Origin: Saturnia japonica
Taxonomy: Eukaryota > Arthropoda > Insecta > Lepidoptera > Saturniidae
Assembly: GCA_033032175.1 (NCBI GenBank)
Contig: CM065318.1
Span: 6,820,001 to 6,884,000 of the forward strand
DNA: 64,000 nucleotides
Reading direction: 5' to 3'
Below the pieces are notes generated by a model, which was not told the DNA's origin, did no database searches, and was given only the letters and a program-made list of their open reading frames with translations. The translations under genes and the position numbers were made by a program. How positions within the stretch are numbered: the stretch's first letter is position 1; each line of letters begins with the position of its first letter. Positions 10,995-21,320 of this stretch are shown here, piece after piece.

Positions 10995-11550
10995 GCCCTT
11001 AATATTAATATGAAGTGCTCACCCAAGGCATGCAAAGATTTCTCGCTTAAAATACACGCAAACTTAAATTTTTTTCTTTAAAATTCTACAGTTCAGAGGC
11101 ATTTTATGGTATAGTCTAGGACATTAGTAGGTTTTCTTTAGAATTAAATGCTCTACAAAAGTGCTCATTGCGATGAAGTCGTAACTCACACCGGCGAGGT
11201 CATACGGGTCACCCAAACCCAATTTTTTCATGAAATTCTTGTTTTTTTGCCCCTGTCTCCAAAATGACAAGAGCTACAAAAAATATATATATAAAACAAA
11301 CTTGTAGGAAATTTAATTTCCTACAAAAAAGTTCCAGAGAACCAAATTGCACATCGATATTTATTGAGATATTGGTCTTGTAAGTTGAGGAAGTATGGAA
11401 TTTTCATGAATTATTGAGTTAAATAGTCGGAATTATCAATGAATAGCGTAAAAAAGAAAAAAGGGTCCCTTGCAGAACCAATGTACCTGTGTGGTGTGTA
11501 CGTATGTATGAAATGATGTCTGTGGGTAACTATTGATTGCAAGTGCAATG
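10995..11550. other. Unassigned repeat-like stretch with 25-bp near-palindrome
   Basis: There is no coding frame. At 11,302-11,326 TTGTAGGAAATT and AATTTCCTACAA form a near-perfect palindrome with one central mismatch, followed by ACCAAATTGCACATCG. I associate TTGTAGGAAAT palindromes with insect DNA transposons from memory, but no termini could be found. Confidence 0.35.
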
Positions 11551-11800
11551 TCACATGTAACGCGAGCGGCTAGAAGACTCAAGGGCTCCACTCCGAGAGA
11601 ACGGACCTAGGCTTGAGTTTCCGGAAGAGAGCGCGGACGTGGCGGCGAGTGTGCGGGAGCAAAGTTCTCCTTCAGAGGGAACGGTGGTTTCGCAGACATG
11701 GGCGTAAGCAAGCTCTGTTTTGAGTAACGATGGAGTAATACGCGTTTTTTGCCTCAATTTGGTCAACGAGATCGGTAACGTGGCCGTCGTTCTATGCAAA
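11551..11800 (+). other. GC-rich block with an open frame, function unknown
   Basis: This block is clearly G+C-richer than its flanks. The plus-strand frame from 11,561 to 11,706 stays open for 48 codons (RLEDSRAPLRENGPRLEF, then SADVAASVREQSSPSEG) and closes at TAA 11,704-11,706, after which the same frame is open again for about 40 codons. The minus strand also has an open serine-rich frame (11,551-11,799, 82 codons). I do not recognise either. The balanced codon composition could come from an exon or a decayed transposon ORF. ATGGGCGTAAGC at 11,698 places a possible splice donor two codons after an ATG. Confidence 0.3.
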
Positions 11801-11805
11801 GGGCG

Positions 11806-11950
11806 TGTTTTTTTTTCTGCCTGACCTTACTGTTAGCCTTAGGGGCCCTATCCAAAAACAGAGCCGCTGATGGCTTTTACAGCTTAACCGGGCTTGGGGC
11901 CGAGTGCATAAGGCACTCAGCCGCGAAAACGTGGGCAAACAGCGCGCAAG
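11806..11950 (-). mobile_element. SINE-like retroposon family B, copy 2
   Basis: On the minus strand it runs from a GCGGCTGAGTGCC head (11,918-11,930), through AAGCTGTAAAAGCC and TAGGGCCCCTAAGGCTAACAG, to an A tail seen as poly-T at 11,809-11,817. It is longer at the 5' end than copy 1 and parallels the complete copy at 24,648. I could not define a clean target-site duplication. Confidence 0.65.
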
Positions 11951-12309
11951 GGTGCCAAAATGGCCGGTATGCCCGTATTTGGTGCGCTAACGCTTTTTAT
12001 ACCATCCAACTCAGCCTGAGTAGAAAGGTAGGGATTAATACGCGAGGAGAAAACTTCGGACTCCTTTTTAAGCATATTGCGCGCACGGAGGACTAAGAGA
12101 TTTGGCATGATTAAAGTTTATATGGAGAAGGAGTGGAGAAAGCTATAATTTATATAACATATTTTACAAATACATTAAAATAATACTGCGAAAACTACTT
12201 CGGCGAGCGCAATTGTACTTAGACCTCTCACTTCCTTGACACTAAAAGCACAGATTACCATGAGCTCAAAGTGACAGCAAGTGATATAAGATTAAATATT
12301 TACGTTCAT

Positions 12310-12720
12310 ACTGCAAATGTAAAATAATATATTAGACACCGTCCAAAAGTCGCTGGTCGAATTTCAACCACTGGGCGATCGCTAGGTAAAATAAAACTAC
12401 AAGCAATGGATATCATCCGACTCGCCGCCAGAATAAAACGTACCCAGAAGCCTGGCCATTTTACCACATTGTATGGCAATAATTATTCAATGTGTCAGGT
12501 ATTTGTCAGCCTTCTAGTTGCGAGACGCGTTGATTACTCGCAAGTTTTTTTAAAGGATGTTTATTTGGTCTCTATGGTCCTGGGGCTTCAACTCCAAACG
12601 GTTCAAATATGTATCTCCTACCAAGAACCCCATATTTGCACCGCTTCGAGGTTCTCTGCTGCGGCAGCCGGAGCGAAAGCTCCAACCTTCAAGGAAGTAA
12701 CTAGAAGATAGAACGGTGTC
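12310..12720. other. GC-richer unassigned block with 101-codon frame
   Basis: A plus-strand frame from 12,406 to 12,711 starts MDIIRLAARIKRTQK and ends in CTASRFSAAAAGAKAPTFK. The alanine-rich end comes from CTGCTGCGGCAGCCGGAGC, itself an imperfect palindrome. I recognise no domain. The composition is unlike the flanks and could be a relic of a transposon ORF on either strand. Confidence 0.25.
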
Positions 12721-13479
12721 AACATGACCAGTAGAAACTTTATAATAGTTTATGAAGGATATGTACGTTGCTCAATGCAACACATTAGAGTTTATTACAT
12801 TTTTGGATTAGTTAAAAGTTAGTAACTGTAATGAGTTTGCAAGTCTGCACCGTTATTCAAAACTTTTTACAATTTTTACTGGACTAAACAACAAAAAGAT
12901 TGTGATAATAGATCGCTGTACTACGGCCGTTGTCTTACGCATTTGTAATGTATGCCTTCTTATTTTTATGGTATCCTAATTTTTTTTCAAAAAGTTTCAT
13001 GATTTAACTTTATTATATAATCTATAGCCTCAACTATTGTTTTATTACAACATTTTGTAAGTTATAAAGGAAACGGATACTCTTTCATACAAATATGGGC
13101 CTGGGTAAAAAAAGATGTAAAAATATGAAAACTGTGTAAATTAATAGCTAATGCATTATGAAACAATCACTGAAAAAAAAGCGCATTTTTCGCAATCTAA
13201 AAGCAGAGATTTAGGATATTTCGTAAAAGCGAAGTCATGTAATAAACTTCAATTAAACTATTATTGTAGTAGGATTAATAGGAAAAAAGGGTTATGTTTA
13301 TTATCTTTTAAAGTTATTAGTCTACTTATTATTTTGTTGATTGTGAATTTTTATGATATTGTACGATATTAAAAACAAAAATATATTCGATTTTATAAAC
13401 CATATTTCAACTATGTAATTACATTCTGGACCCAGAAATACCCGTCTCCTTTCCAAAGAAATTGATATGTGTATGCCTA
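12721..13479. other. Gene-free A+T-rich stretch
   Basis: I see no gene or repeat here. The 73-codon frame at 13,151-13,372 is lysine- and isoleucine-rich, as expected of random A+T-rich DNA. Confidence 0.4.
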
Positions 13480-13655
13480 CCTCTCTTTGAATGCCCCTTC
13501 CTCAATGAGCTCTGGTAACCCTACTCACTGCAGTAACACGATACAAGATTATTTGGCTGCCATCTTCTGTAGGGTTGAGGTATTCCACCAGTCGGACTGC
13601 TCCAAGTAAAGAGAAATCCCCAAAGAAATTTATCTGTGCCCTACCTCCCAAACAT
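13480..13655 (+). repeat. Dispersed repeat family A, copy 2 (partial)
   Basis: Carries CTCTGGTAACCCTACTCACTG, GATTATTTGGCTGCCATCTTC, CCACCAGTCGGACTGCTCC and the GAGAAATCCCC end block. The CAAACAAGCATACG head is missing, so the copy is 5'-truncated or rearranged. Confidence 0.7.
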
Positions 13656-13719
13656 ACAAAAAAAGATCGTTGAAGTAACAACGGTCAGTGAATTAAGAGC
13701 ATGTCTCGTGTGGGAGTTA

Positions 13720-13890
13720 CTAAATTCATCATTAATCAATCACAGCGGACGGCGGTTGTGAATCAATCATCGGCACTCGCTTCTCATAGATTCATGCGAG
13801 ACTCGGCTGTCATTCAATTAACTTTCGGTAATTAAGAAGCCGCTAAACAGCGCGTGATTAACTAATTGACGTGATTCGGTATGTTGAACT
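13720..13890. promoter_or_regulatory. Possible conserved non-coding or enhancer block
   Basis: High-complexity, repeat-free sequence with a cluster of homeodomain-type cores (ATTAATCAATCAC, AATCAATCAT, CATTCAATTAACTTTCGG, GGTAATTAAG, GTGATTAACTAATTGACG). Dense TAAT/ATTA and TGATTNAT sites in non-repetitive DNA suggest a developmental enhancer, but conservation was not tested. Confidence 0.3.
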
Positions 13891-13982
13891 AACGCTAATA
13901 TGTATCGCCTCCAGTAACCGCTTATAATCAAATTTATACAAATAATTAGTTAAATCAAATAGGCTTATGACTCTTGTAAATT

Positions 13983-14262
13983 TTAGTCATTTACAAAACT
14001 TGAAGCAATGGTGGCGTGTACGGACACTACGGAGATTGACGTGAGTTTAAATCCAATGAGCCTGAGTTTCTGGTGAAAGGAAACAACGTGATAATAACTA
14101 TAGCCCGCCTGGCTAACTATGACCCTCAAGTTGATAATCTGTCGCCCAATACCTATAGGTGTATTCCGGCAGCTGCACTTGAGAACCAGTTCTCCCACTA
14201 GACTTAGTATGTCACCATCATGGACCATCGTCACTTAACATCAGGTGTTATTGTGGGTATAA
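13983..14262 (+). mobile_element. tRNA-like SINE family, copy 1
   Basis: A head GGTGGCGTGTACGGACAC with a decayed B-box (GTTTAAATCCAATG), a body GAGTTTCTGGTGAAAGGAAAC, and a tail ending ATCGTCACTTAACATCAGGTG. The same tail ends copies at 20,776 (-), 43,353-43,894 (+) and 46,960 (+). The degree of decay indicates an old insertion. Confidence 0.5.
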
Positions 14263-14280
14263 TATTAAACCTATAAAAAA

Positions 14281-14360
14281 TAAAAATCCCCAAGCCCAGT
14301 GAAGCTCTAAATACTCTAGGGCCATTAAGGCTAACAGTATAGTCATATCGAAAAAAAAGA
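14281..14360 (+). mobile_element. SINE-like retroposon family B, copy 3
   Basis: Carries AATCCCCAAGCCCAGTGAAGC, TAGGGCCATTAAGGCTAACAG, then TAGTCATATCG and an A-rich tail at 14,351-14,358. It ends about 20 bp before the mariner at 14,381. It is 5'-truncated and diverged. Confidence 0.65.
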
Positions 14361-14380
14361 GTGAAAGGAATCTTATAATA

Positions 14381-15666
14381 TTAGGTTCTTACATATGAAA
14401 TCAGCGTTTTGTCGTACTGACCACTTTGATCTGAAATAACTTCTCTTTGGTTCAGAATTACAAATTCCAATTTATAAATTCATTTAGCTAGTACATTTGA
14501 GTTTTGAAAACAGTCATTAATTTGTTTTTTCCTCATTATTTTTTTCTTTGGGGTCGTTTATTACCGCACAATGGAAAACATGAAATATCGATATATTTAC
14601 CAGTATGAGTTCTACCGTGGCAGCAGGCTGCAGAAACAGCTCGAAGGATTAATGATGTGCACGGTGCTGGTGTCGCAAAAGAAAGCACGGTACGTTTTTG
14701 GTTTCATCGTTTTCGTTCTGGAAATTTCGACCTTCAGAACCAACCCCGTGGACGGCCGGAGACCAAAGTGGAAAGTGAAGAATTAAAGGCTATTGTGGAA
14801 GCGGATCCATCACAAAGCACTTCAGAAATTGCTGCAGGCTTCGGGATAAGTGATAAAACTGTATTAATCGACTTGAAGCAAATCGGGAAATTAAAAAAAA
14901 TTCTAACGATGGGTACCTCATGAATTGAGTGAATCGAACTTGCGAACACGCGTCGACTGCTGTATTACTTTGCTCAACCGACACAATAATGAAGGGATTT
15001 TAAATCGAATTATTACTTGTGATGAAAAGTGGATACTGTACGATAATCGGAAGTGCTTGTCGTAATGGCTGAACCCTGGATACCCAGCCAAATCCTGCCC
15101 TAAACGAAAATTGACTCAGGAAAATTTACTTGTGAGTGTTTGGTGGACCAGCGTCAGTGTCGTTCACTACAGCTTTCTAAAATCTGGCCAAACGATTACG
15201 GCAGATATCTATTGTCAGCAACAGCAAACCATGAAGAAAGAACTAGCTGCTAAACAACCGAGATTGGTCAATTGCTCTAGGCCACTGCTGCTTGACGACA
15301 ACGCAAGACCACACACTGCACAACAAACAAGCACTAAGTTAGATGAGCTACAATTGGAATGTCTTCGACATCCACCGTACTCCCCCGAACCTTGCTCCAA
15401 CAAATTACCATTTTTTCCGGAATTTGGACAACTTCTTACAAGAAAAAAAATTCAACTCCGATGCGGCAGTCCAAACCGCCTGCAAAGAGTTTATTGATTC
15501 TCGCCCGCATGGATTTTTTTAGTAAAGGGATCAATGAACTTCCTATGAGATGGCAAAAGTGCATAGATAACAACGTTGCATACCTTGATTAATTAAATTT
15601 ATTTTACAAAAAAAAAACTTTATATTCCTCCCGTACAAAACGCTAATTTCATATGTAAGGACCTAA
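14381..15666 (+). mobile_element. mariner transposon (cecropia-like), copy 1, full length
   Basis: A 1,286-bp element flanked by TA on both sides (14,379-14,380 and 15,667-15,668). Its terminal inverted repeats are about 32 bp: the left starts TTAGGTTCTTACATATGAAA and the right, reversed, starts TTAGGTCCTTACATATGAAA, with two mismatches. Length, TA duplication and a single transposase ORF in between are all typical of mariner. The two further copies at 28.4 and 51.7 kb are on the minus strand. Confidence 0.93.
14571..15592 (+). pseudogene. mariner transposase, frameshifted and catalytically dead
   Basis: The DD34D transposase that would cut and paste the element by binding its TIRs is recognisable along its whole length but broken by frameshifts and stops. 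The helix-turn-helix N-terminus starts at ATG 14,571. STVRFWFHRFRSGNFDLQNQ follows in the next frame, then LKAIVEADPSQSTSEIAAGF. The first aspartate block, TCDEKWILYDN, is at about 15,017-15,049, with an in-frame stop just after (TAA at 15,063). The second block reads DDNARPHTAQQ near 15,295-15,328. The third aspartate, in the APT-D-YHFF block near 15,405, has become asparagine (AAT). The ORF ends at TAA 15,590-15,592. Loss of a DDD residue means it could not catalyse transposition even if the frame were intact. Confidence 0.9.
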
Positions 15667-15685
15667 TATTAAGTGAGCAATTCTT

Positions 15686-15860
15686 GTATTATATATATAA
15701 TATGTAATTTGTTTTTCGGAAACGGCTCCAACGATTTCGATGAAATTTTGTATTTAGATAATGTTTGACATTCCAAGTTTACTTAGATAGGTGTTTTTTT
15801 CTTTTCTTAAGATACCGATATAGGCTCGGTCGCCCAGATATTAATAATTATGTAATATAT
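15686..15860 (+). repeat. Dispersed repeat family F, copy 1
   Basis: Carries TTTTTCGGAAACGGCTCCAA, CGATGAAATTTTGTATTTAG, ACATTCCAAGTTTACTTAG and GGCTCGGTCGCCCAGATATT. Related copies are at 19,030 (-), 53,375 (-) and 54,285 (+). The (TA)n start and CGGAAACGGCTCC block are typical of short lepidopteran Helitron-like repeats. Confidence 0.65.
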
Positions 15861-16656
15861 TGCTGTACTGCTTTACCTTGATGACTTACCTGTACTAAGC
15901 CTTATTAAAGTGTACTATGGTCACTGCTGGTGAGCACAGTAAGAAGAAATACCAAACATCATACAACTTTTCTTTTATTACAAATAGCAAGTTATAGTGT
16001 TGTAAATAAACGTAACTTATTGTTTTTAATTATTAGCGTAGCTAGTGTAAAAATCCTTTTTAATAATTATTGGTAATTTACGTATGAGATAACAAGAGTT
16101 CATTACATAAGAGTAAGCTAAAAAGTAATAAATTAAAGGCGACTTAGCTTCAAAATAGAAATAAAATTTAACACACTAATCGATAGTGGTACAATAGTAG
16201 AAGACCATGACTTCATATCGTCATACAATTATCGATATCCAGTCCTTTATAAAAGGTTTATCGATCATACCCTTGAGTGACATCATTATCGATTTAGGAC
16301 TATTACGCATGATAGCAAATATGTAAAAAATGTAAGTTTTTACATTGCTACACTCGTTCGTTTATAAAATGCTTTATCTTTCACGTAAATAATTTATTCG
16401 TAATCAAAAATACAAAATACTAGTTCAAACGTAGACTTGAGGTACTTTCTGTTGCTTCTTCTATCGTCCACTTTTAGATTTCTTCTTTTATATCACTTGG
16501 TGTTTTCACCTTTAATCAAACTTTTATCATAAAGTGACGTCATGTAAAGAAGCCTCGAATAGTTTTTCTTCTATATTATATTTCAAAGAGTTCATTCAAC
16601 AGAAAGAAAGTAAACATGGAAGATAAAACAAGAGACGATGTCCAATAATAAAATTA
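15861..16656. other. Gene-free A+T-rich stretch
   Basis: No gene or clear repeat. The only local structure is a set of ATCGATA-type motifs between 16,178 and 16,290 (four ATCGAT or TATCGAT sites), which could be DREF/BEAF-like sites or chance. Confidence 0.35.
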
Positions 16657-16854
16657 CTAGCTGTGATTCGCGGATTCGCCCGCGTATAAATAAAAAGACG
16701 CCATAAAAAAACCTTAAAAGTAGCCTATGTGTTAATCCAGGGTGTCTGCCTCCTCGATACCAAAGTTCATAAAAATTGGTCCAACTGTTTGAGCCTGAAG
16801 AAGTACTAAACATATACCCACACACAAAATTTCGTCTTTATAATATTAGTAGGA
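16657..16854 (-). mobile_element. 198-bp Helitron-like element, complete
   Basis: On the minus strand it starts A|TCCTACTAATATTATAAA and ends CTAG|T (plus-strand 16,657-16,660). A perfect 5-bp hairpin lies 8 bases before CTAG: CGCGG 16,669-16,673 and CCGCG 16,680-16,684 on the plus strand, loop ATTCGC. Insertion between A and T, the 5' TC, the 3' CTAG and the subterminal hairpin are the accepted Helitron hallmarks. It is far too short to encode a Rep/helicase, so it is non-autonomous. Confidence 0.7.
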
Positions 16855-17499
16855 TTATTTCTGTTTCGTAAAACTTTCTTTAAAAACGAAATGATCTTCT
16901 TAGAACTTTAAATTCTGGTCAGCGCATATGAAACCAGTTATTCAATTTTGTGTGCAAGTAAAATTAATCATAACTGTAGGCCTGTACCTGTTCAGTACTC
17001 ATCCTTGTAACAATAATAATTTGTAAAAAAATGTTCAGAAGTGTGTTCAATATATACAATGTTTAAAAAAATTATTATAAATAAAAAGGATTTGTGTGTA
17101 CATATGTACCCACGTACCAAAATATACTTCTTCGGCGTAACAAAACAAAAATAACTTCAAAAATTTTATCCCGAGTACTAACAACGTTAGCCATCGATGA
17201 ATAATGTAAATTCATTTTACTGGCCTTTATCTTTTTTGTCGTGATAAAATAATTTCAAAGCACTTTTATAAACATTATTTTAATTTATAATAAACATAAA
17301 ATAAAATAATCATTTTTTAATATAATTAAAATAATATTTATTTGTACAATGTAAAATTATTTTTACACAATGAAAAAAAGTCAGTAAAATAAATTCACTA
17401 TAAATTAATGGTTGGTTGTTCACTGGTAAGCTGTAGCACCACCTATAACCAATCATTAATCAATGGAATTCACAATGATGCAAACCTTCATGATGTCAT
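16855..17499. other. Gene-free A+T-rich stretch
   Basis: Nothing supported. A very A+T-rich core runs from 17,220 to 17,400. Confidence 0.4.
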
Positions 17500-17575
17500 T
17501 GCTGTCATGCGCCTATTAGCTTTAGGGGCCCTGGAGCCTCTGCCGGCTTTTACAGCTTCACCGGAAATAATTTTG
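17500..17575 (-). mobile_element. SINE-like retroposon family B, copy 4 (fragment)
   Basis: The plus strand reads TTAGCTTTAGGGGCCCTGGA and CGGCTTTTACAGCTTCACCGG, the reverse of the family consensus. The A tail is lost or diverged (TGATGTCATTGCTGTCATGC precedes it). Confidence 0.6.
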
Positions 17576-18309
17576 TCATACGCGCACAGCTCCCTATTTT
17601 ATTATCTACAAAAGGTGCCAATAGAAGAATAACTTCAAAAACGAATGAACTTACATATGTGGTGTATTATAAGCGCTTTATATATAATAGTTCTTGGAAG
17701 TACTATCCATCCCTTGAAACCCTAGTAAATTAATAAAGCCGAAAGTGTTTCGTAGAAGTTGGTCTACATAAATAACGTTATCAAATAATTAGTTTATACA
17801 AGTTTCCAGTGCGTATTTTTATAATTATTTCAAATTTTACAGTGATTTTAGTTAGAGTGAGCGATGAGTGTTAAGATATATAAATACGGTTTATAAAACT
17901 GTTCCCATAAAACTTCATAATAAGTATGCAAATATAGTAGTAATTCAGTAAAATCTATACAGTTCGTATTTCAATATAACTTGTTTTTTTGCAAGACGCC
18001 ACGTTTTCATTAAACTTACAATCGACTAGAATAATGTAGTCGAAAGTTGAAAGCTAAATAAAACATGTATTTTCGGACATAATACAGAAATTTGTTCTTT
18101 TAAAAAAGTACACACTACATACATTTTCAAACAATTACTCGCCTCATAGCTCCGGTGTTGAGTCGCGCGAGTTAGGTTAAGCGAGCATGAATGTATGACA
18201 TTTAGTTCAAGTGTATAAACTAAAATACAGTAAACGAATTGTATTCAAACTGTGCTCGTAGAAATAGTGTAGCATTCTGACTTTGTTGTCCATCGAATTT
18301 AAGTAAAAG
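17576..18309. other. Gene-free stretch
   Basis: No supported gene. 18,140-18,200 is G+C-richer (GCTCCGGTGTTGAGTCGCGCG) and unassigned. Confidence 0.35.
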
Positions 18310-18530
18310 TAAAATAAATAAATAAATATGGGGACACAATTTCACTCACGGCCATTTAAATTAAGCAAAGTTTGTATTATGATAACTAAACAGCTGATAT
18401 ACAATGCATATATAGATATTATATACTGAGACTCAGCCACACAACTGACAATTATGCTCATCACACAAAAGTCATGGACAGGTATCAAATCCGCGACCTC
18501 TCGTCTCAACAGTAGGGCTTGCTACAACTA
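18310..18530 (-). mobile_element. SINE or LINE tail with (TTTA)n end
   Basis: The plus-strand start AATAAATAAATAAATATGGGGA is the reversed (TTTA)n tail. It is followed by ACACAATTTCACTCACGGCC, and the far end carries ATCAAATCCGCGACCTCTCG, which reversed resembles a decayed tRNA B-box. I recognise the tail block as common in Lepidoptera but cannot name the family. Confidence 0.45.
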
Positions 18531-18634
18531 TTTACAAAAATTAAAGGCTATTTTGAGATTGTGAAATGAGTATTGAGGGTTCTGGTTTAATGGTCCCAAA
18601 TATTCACAATTTATGTATTGGTTCAATCACTTTT

Positions 18635-18860
18635 TTTAACAGACCTCTGAAAAAGACGGACGTTAGTCAATTCGAATGTATATATTTTTAATGGATGTTC
18701 AGCCGTAACTTCATTTTTATGAACCGATTTCGATGATGTTTTTTTTTGTTTTATTGGGGAATACCTCAAGGGTGGTATTTTAGTTTCATTGCAGTTGGTT
18801 TTTTTTGTTAAAAATTGATTTTTTCTTTTTAAACTTAATCCCATAAATTTCTATGAAAGT
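18635..18860 (+). repeat. Dispersed repeat family C, copy 2
   Basis: ACCTCTGAAAAAGACGGACG, TAGTCAATTCGAATGTATAT, TTCAGCCGTAACTTC, GAACCGATTTCGATGATG and AATACCTCAAGGGTGG follow the family order seen at 4,060. The 3' end is lost. Confidence 0.7.
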
Positions 18861-19029
18861 ATATTTTTACAGTGCGTTGTATCCATCGGACATTCACCAA
18901 AATTGAAGTAAAACTCGAAATTTTCTTACATAACCATATACTTTTTGCATTAGTATTTATTACTTCAGTAAGAACTTTTTTCAGAAAGGCAAGCATTTAA
19001 TTAATTCGCACATCATGTTAATACCGTCG

Positions 19030-19145
19030 TAGCATAAATAATATTTGATATCTGGGCGACAGAGCTGCGCTTGATGCCTTACAAAGAATACCTATCTAGG
19101 TAAATTTTAAAAGTAAAACATATAAATACAAAGTTTTATCCAAAT
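19030..19145 (-). repeat. Dispersed repeat family F, copy 2
   Basis: GATATCTGGGCGACAGAGC, AATACCTATCTAGGTAAA and AAAGTTTTATCCAAATCGTT are the reversed blocks of the copy at 15,686. Confidence 0.55.
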
Positions 19146-19449
19146 CGTTGCAATATCCAAGAATTGCTCATTAGAATCAAGAATATTAGGTAATTTAATC
19201 ACAATAATAACGACGTATCCAATAATATCTTATTATACGTTCCAACGTCAAGTCTATTCAAATCAAAATATATAATCACGAAAAATATATATTGTATAAA
19301 GATGTAAAAGCTTTAAATTGATTAGAAGATAAGTAAATAACACCACGGGCAACATGTTCTTTGTTATATGAGACAGTTCATAGATTCCATGATCAAGACA
19401 AAAATTGACGGTTATTTTACCTCCTAAACCTTTTTTGAATAAAATAAAG

Positions 19450-19735
19450 GTGGCAAACAAGCATACAGCCCGCCTGATGGTAAGCGGCTACCGTAGTCTA
19501 TAAACGCTTTTAATTCTATATGTATAACTAGTGTATTGCCAACCTGAATCTCTCATTCCGAAAAAGCTCTGGAAACCCTAGTCACCGCATTAGCACAGCA
19601 CTGGGTTATTTGGCTACGATCTTATGTAGGATGGAGGTATTTCTTTTGTCGGACAGCCCCAAGTAGAGAGAAGTTCCAAAGAGATTTCTCTGTGCTCTAC
19701 CTCTCTTTGAAACCCCCCCAACTGCCCCTAGGAGT
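19450..19735 (+). repeat. Dispersed repeat family A, copy 3
   Basis: This is one of the most complete copies: GTGGCAAACAAGCATACAGC at the start, CGCCTGATGGTAAGCGGCTA, AGGATGGAGGTATTTC, CCCCAAGTAGAGAGAAG, and a TGAAACCCCCCCAAC end. Confidence 0.75.
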
Positions 19736-19833
19736 TCTTCGCTGTATAGATATAATTCGTTACGACAAAAACAGAAAACACATTACAAATTTCAATTGAA
19801 TATACTTTAGAATTTCGCAAACAGTTTATTCAA

Positions 19834-20283
19834 TTATTGACAAGCAAAGCGCAAAATAAGTTTTGAAAGTAATTTCTTGATTCTATTGAGAATCCCGACT
19901 GGTGATATAAATGGAAATGATTCGAACCTGCGACAAAAGGTATTTTCAATTAACTTGCGCTTTTGTTTGTTTCTTGTTTTTTTACGGCAATTGAAATAAT
20001 CTAAAGCCTCAGTTATTTCATAAATTACTTTATATAATCTCACAATATTCGTAGGTAGAGCCGTAAATGCTATGCTTACTATAGTAAGCGCGCGAGTTGA
20101 ATGCAGTCGGGGTCTGAGGTGAAGAGCAGGAGTATCTCCCCTCGCCGTCCGCACGCCTCGCCTCATGTACCCTTTCAGGATTGATGTAGTGACAACTATA
20201 GTGCGCTTACTGATCGCGTTAATACTCAAGTTGTGGCCCCGTGTTATTTTTGTATTCAATAACGACTGAACCGAGTCCATCAC
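19834..20283 (-). CDS. Unassigned 149-codon open frame
   Basis: The longest open frame not explained by a transposon. It starts MMDSVQSLLNTKITRGHNLS and continues RGVRTARGDTPALHLRPRLH; this first third is G+C-rich and compositionally protein-like, whereas the remainder (after about residue 85) is A+T-rich and looks random. A candidate splice donor, CTATA|GTAAGC, lies at about 20,085, near where the composition changes, so a short 5' exon ending there is possible. I recognise no domain, signal peptide or membrane segment. In DNA this A+T-rich, one frame of this length by chance is not surprising. Treat as hypothetical. Confidence 0.2.
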   Translation of the reverse strand: MMDSVQSLLNTKITRGHNLSINAISKRTIVVTTSILKGYMRRGVRTARGDTPALHLRPRLHSTRALTIVSIAFTALPTNIVRLYKVIYEITEALDYFNCRKKTRNKQKRKLIENTFCRRFESFPFISPVGILNRIKKLLSKLILRFACQ

Positions 20284-20289
20284 TTTCTG

Positions 20290-20775
20290 TTACAAAAAGA
20301 AAAACATGTTTTTGTTCATCGTCAAGTACGGAAAATGCCGAAAAACTAACCAGATGATGATTAATTTTCCATTTTTTATTATTTCAGTTTAATTTATCTG
20401 TGTGTTAACATTGATAAAAAGGTCTGATATATTATTACCTTGTTTTTTCATTATGTTAACCAAAATATAAAAATGTCAATATTTCATTTAAAACAACGTG
20501 AAATTTATCGACATTAGCATTATAGTCAGCAATAATTCTAATTATGTCACAGCACTATCGAATTCCTTAGCTCTGCATTCAACCCGCGCGATTTCTATAG
20601 GTTTTGTAATCAACACGTAAAATTTTAAATTTAAAGTCCGCAGATTCCAATACCGTTGTAGGTATTAAAGAAATCAGAATTTTTTAATTCGGGTTTGAAC
20701 TTTATGATTTAATGTCTACATAAATTTTGTGTGTGTGAAAATAAATATTACATACATATTTTTGTCCTTATGGGT
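20290..20775. other. Gene-free stretch
   Basis: No gene or repeat recognised. Confidence 0.4.
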
Positions 20776-21010
20776 TTAGCTTTTGAACACAATCTCACCT
20801 GATGCTAAGTGACGATGTGGCCCAAGATGGAACACGTTGAGCCTAGAGGGAATCGCCTCTCAACTAGAACTGTCAGATCACGCCAATAGGTGCTTGGCGA
20901 CAGAACATGATACTGGAAGCTAACCAGGCGGGTGTTTAGAAATTCCCTTCCACCGTGCTATGGTTTCATTATGATGTTTTTCTTCACAGAAAGCTCAGGC
21001 TTATTGTAAC
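20776..21010 (-). mobile_element. tRNA-like SINE family, copy 2
   Basis: The reversed tail ATCTCACCTGATGCTAAGTGACG is at the left, and ACCGTGCTATGGTTTCATTATG (the reversed ATAAATGAAACCATAGCA-type body) at the right. The block order matches 43,600-43,894 in reverse. Confidence 0.55.
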
Positions 21011-21083
21011 ATTCAATCCACGTCAATTAATGCGATTTACAAATACGCTACCAATGTACCATAATGATTGATGATTGCATTAA

Positions 21084-21320
21084 AAAAATAGATCAACCTG
21101 TAAGTGTCCCGTTGCTGGGCAAAGGCCTCTTCCTAAGGGAAAGCACAGCCTTAAATCACCAAAATAGCCCGCGATATATTGGCGATTTCAAACACCGAGA
21201 TATCAACTGCTCTGTATTTTTTCCCACATAGAGAATATTTCTCAAGCGTTCAGGTTTCTTCACGATGTTTTCCTCCACCCCCAGTCGATAGTGTTACCAA
21301 TTTGAATAAGTAGGTACGTA
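21084..21320 (+). mobile_element. LINE-related SINE fragment
   Basis: Contains TGTCCCGTTGCTGGGCAAAGG, CCTCTTCCTAAGG and GTTTCTTCACGATGTTTTCC in that order. From memory this is the conserved backbone of an abundant lepidopteran SINE or LINE 3' end (CCCA.TGCTGGGCA.AGGCCTC ... GGTTTCCTCACGATGTTTTCC). Old and diverged. Confidence 0.55.
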
